DNA of 64,000 bases, taken from JAFGBI01 sp964480725. Lineage in GTDB: Bacteria > Myxococcota_A > Polyangia > Polyangiales > Polyangiaceae. Made by a program: the position numbers and the translations under genes. Shown piece after piece: positions 62,716-64,000 of the stretch. The notes beneath the pieces are model-generated. The model was given only the letters and a program-made list of their open reading frames with translations, ran no database searches and was not told the DNA's origin. The stretch lies in NCBI GenBank assembly GCA_964480725.1, contig CAYZQO010000027.1, forward strand, positions 15,336 to 79,335. Reading direction: 5' to 3'. The first letter of the stretch is position 1. The number at the start of each line of letters is the position of its first letter.

Positions 62716-63856
62716 GGCGCTCTCCGAGCATGATCCCGGTGAAGGTCTGGTTGACGTGGAGCGAGCCGAACTGCTCCCCGTAGGTGCTGAAGCCCACCAC
62801 CCGGTGCGCCGCGAGCAGCCCGGCGACGTCCGGCCCCAGGTGCTTGCCGACGATCTCGAGCCGCCGCAGGATGCAGTCGCAGGCGAGCGTCACCGCGGGC
62901 CGCGGGACGGCCCGGCGCGCCTCGGCGAGCGCCGCAGCGAGGTTCTCGACCAGGTTCTCGCCGCGCGCGAGGCGGAGCACGACCCCCTCGTCGATGGCGC
63001 AGAAGAAGGTCAAGGTCCCGTCCTCCTGGGCCCGCTGGATGGACCGGACGTAGTACTCACCACCGAAGCGCAGCATCAGCGGGTGGTTCGAGAAGACCTC
63101 CGGACCGAGCGCGCCGCGCGCCACCCCCACCAGGCGCGCGTACTCGTCCGCAGCCGGGCGCCCGTTGATCTCGTGCACCTGCCGGCGAGCGGGCGTGGCG
63201 CGGGTGATCACGACGCGCAGATCGCTGGCGGTGAAGTGCTGGGTCTTGATGACCGCGAAGGGCAGCGAGGTCACGAAGAGGACCAGGACGGCGGTGTCCT
63301 GGGCGAACACGCCGTCGGCGAGCACGTGGGTCTTGCCGAAGCGCAGGTCGTCGCCGGCGGACCCGCCGACGAGCGGCAGATCGTCGAGCGCCGTGGCCAG
63401 CACGGCGGCGACCTGCTCTTCCATGATCGAGAGCCCGTCGACCAGGAGAAACCCGAACGCCGCGGCCCCGGGGTGGCGCTCCCGTGCCTCGCTGAGCGCC
63501 CGGCGGGCGCTATCGAGCGTCGCCTCGACCCCGGCCCGCGACGCGGCGGCAAGTGGCGCGTGCCGCAGCGCGCAGACCTCGAGATCACCCCCGGCCACGC
63601 TCAGCCCGACGAGGGTGCCGCTCGCGTACCCGGACGGCGTGATCTCGCCGGCGGTGGTGCAGCCCACGAGCGGCGCGGGCAGCGCAGCGGCCAGCGCCGG
63701 GCCGAGCGCGGCCAGATCGTACTCGGGCGACGCGAACACGAGCGTCACCGCGGCGTCCGGCTGCGCGATCTGTCCGGCGAGATCCCGAGCGGCGGCGGCG
63801 GCGTCCCGGACGGCGGTGGAGCCGATCCGGACGGTGAGCGGGCGCGGGCCGGGCAT
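62708..63856 (-). CDS. FIST-domain sensory protein
   Basis: A 382-residue protein with FIST_N (about 30-225: VTLVFASPEYDLAALGPAL, LVGCTTAGEITPSGYASGTLVG, FLLVDGLSIMEEQVAAVLA, LVGGSAGDDLRF) and FIST_C (about 230-370: FTASDLRVVITRATPARRQV, DEYARLVGV, FSTYGEQFG). FIST proteins are thought to bind small ligands such as amino acids and feed signal-transduction partners. No signal peptide or transmembrane segment is seen, so sensing is cytoplasmic. The histidine kinase gene overlaps its 3' end. ATG 63856 is preceded by no strong ribosome binding site. Confidence 0.9.
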   Translation of the reverse strand: MPGPRPLTVRIGSTAVRDAAAAARDLAGQIAQPDAAVTLVFASPEYDLAALGPALAAALPAPLVGCTTAGEITPSGYASGTLVGLSVAGGDLEVCALRHAPLAAASRAGVEATLDSARRALSEARERHPGAAAFGFLLVDGLSIMEEQVAAVLATALDDLPLVGGSAGDDLRFGKTHVLADGVFAQDTAVLVLFVTSLPFAVIKTQHFTASDLRVVITRATPARRQVHEINGRPAADEYARLVGVARGALGPEVFSNHPLMLRFGGEYYVRSIQRAQEDGTLTFFCAIDEGVVLRLARGENLVENLAAALAEARRAVPRPAVTLACDCILRRLEIVGKHLGPDVAGLLAAHRVVGFSTYGEQFGSLHVNQTFTGIMLGERLA

Positions 63857-63955
63857 CGATCCGGGGGGAGTCTAGCCCAGAACCCCGCGCGGGAGCGGCT
63901 TGGGGATTGGGGGAAACGGAATTGAGAGAGGGATCGGAGCGTCGTCGCCCGGCGT

Positions 63956-64000
63956 TCACCAGGGTGCAGGGCGGTAGTCCTTGAGGAACTGGCCCCAGAC
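63956..64000 (-). CDS. C-terminal end of an unidentified gene (partial)
   Basis: The last 14 codons read VWGQFLKDYRPAPW followed by TGA, entering from the right edge. The aromatic- and Pro-containing tail looks like a genuine protein end rather than shadow translation. Nothing more can be said about family or function. Confidence 0.3.
   Translation of the reverse strand, partial: VWGQFLKDYRPAPW

Overview
Organism. The window is very GC-rich DNA with long shadow ORFs on every frame. It holds many lipoproteins with Gly/Ser/Thr-rich low-complexity linkers, a serine/threonine kinase fused to an ATPase and repeats, hybrid histidine kinases, OmpA-type lipoproteins, sigma/FecR gene pairs and a multidomain ether-lipid-type enzyme (ElbD-like). 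Together these point to a myxobacterium, probably of the Polyangiales/Sorangiineae side. The assignment is an inference from gene content. A run of exactly 100 N flanked by an identical 55-bp sequence shows that this is a draft scaffold.

Layout. 1-705: end of aroE, then aroK. 1151-9097: a four-gene operon with 4-nt start/stop overlaps (HAD phosphatase, LarA/DUF2088 protein, a 1555-residue reductase-ligase-ACP-acyltransferase-SCP2 fusion, SDR) that resembles the Myxococcus elb ether-lipid locus. 9133-16400: cell-envelope and secreted proteins, including DUF4398 and OmpA lipoproteins, an ice-binding-like lipoprotein, a collagen-like lipoprotein with two Hcp-like domains, and a Gly/Thr-rich lipoprotein. 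16546-19691: a LacI-type ligand sensor fused to a histidine kinase and receiver, split artificially by the scaffold gap. 19723-28666: cytochrome c, beta-CASP nuclease, a SecA-tail-like protein, an SDR, a PhoH/DUF1704 pair, and a membrane protein with a degenerate sigma-54-activator-like module. 28762-32676: a PknK-like kinase. 32688-37565: a glycan cluster (GH130 and two GT4). 37810-46500: a truncated and an intact copy of a GT-C-like membrane protein bracketing a sigma/FecR operon that includes a hidden 58-aa gene, followed by a copper P-type ATPase. 46517-54568: Uma2, then prfB-lysS-lolC/E-lolD-aarF on the minus strand, with the classical programmed frameshift in prfB. 54784-64000: xylulokinase, two uncharacterised proteins, ribF, holA, ribA, a histidine kinase with a FIST protein, and a fragment of a further gene.

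How genes work together. Eleven junctions use ATGA or GTGA overlaps, so translational coupling is a dominant organising principle; it was used to choose starts and to find the 58-aa gene. Several convergent gene pairs share an inverted repeat that includes or brackets both stop codons and probably acts as a compact two-way terminator. No rRNA, tRNA, CRISPR array, insertion sequence or phage gene was seen.
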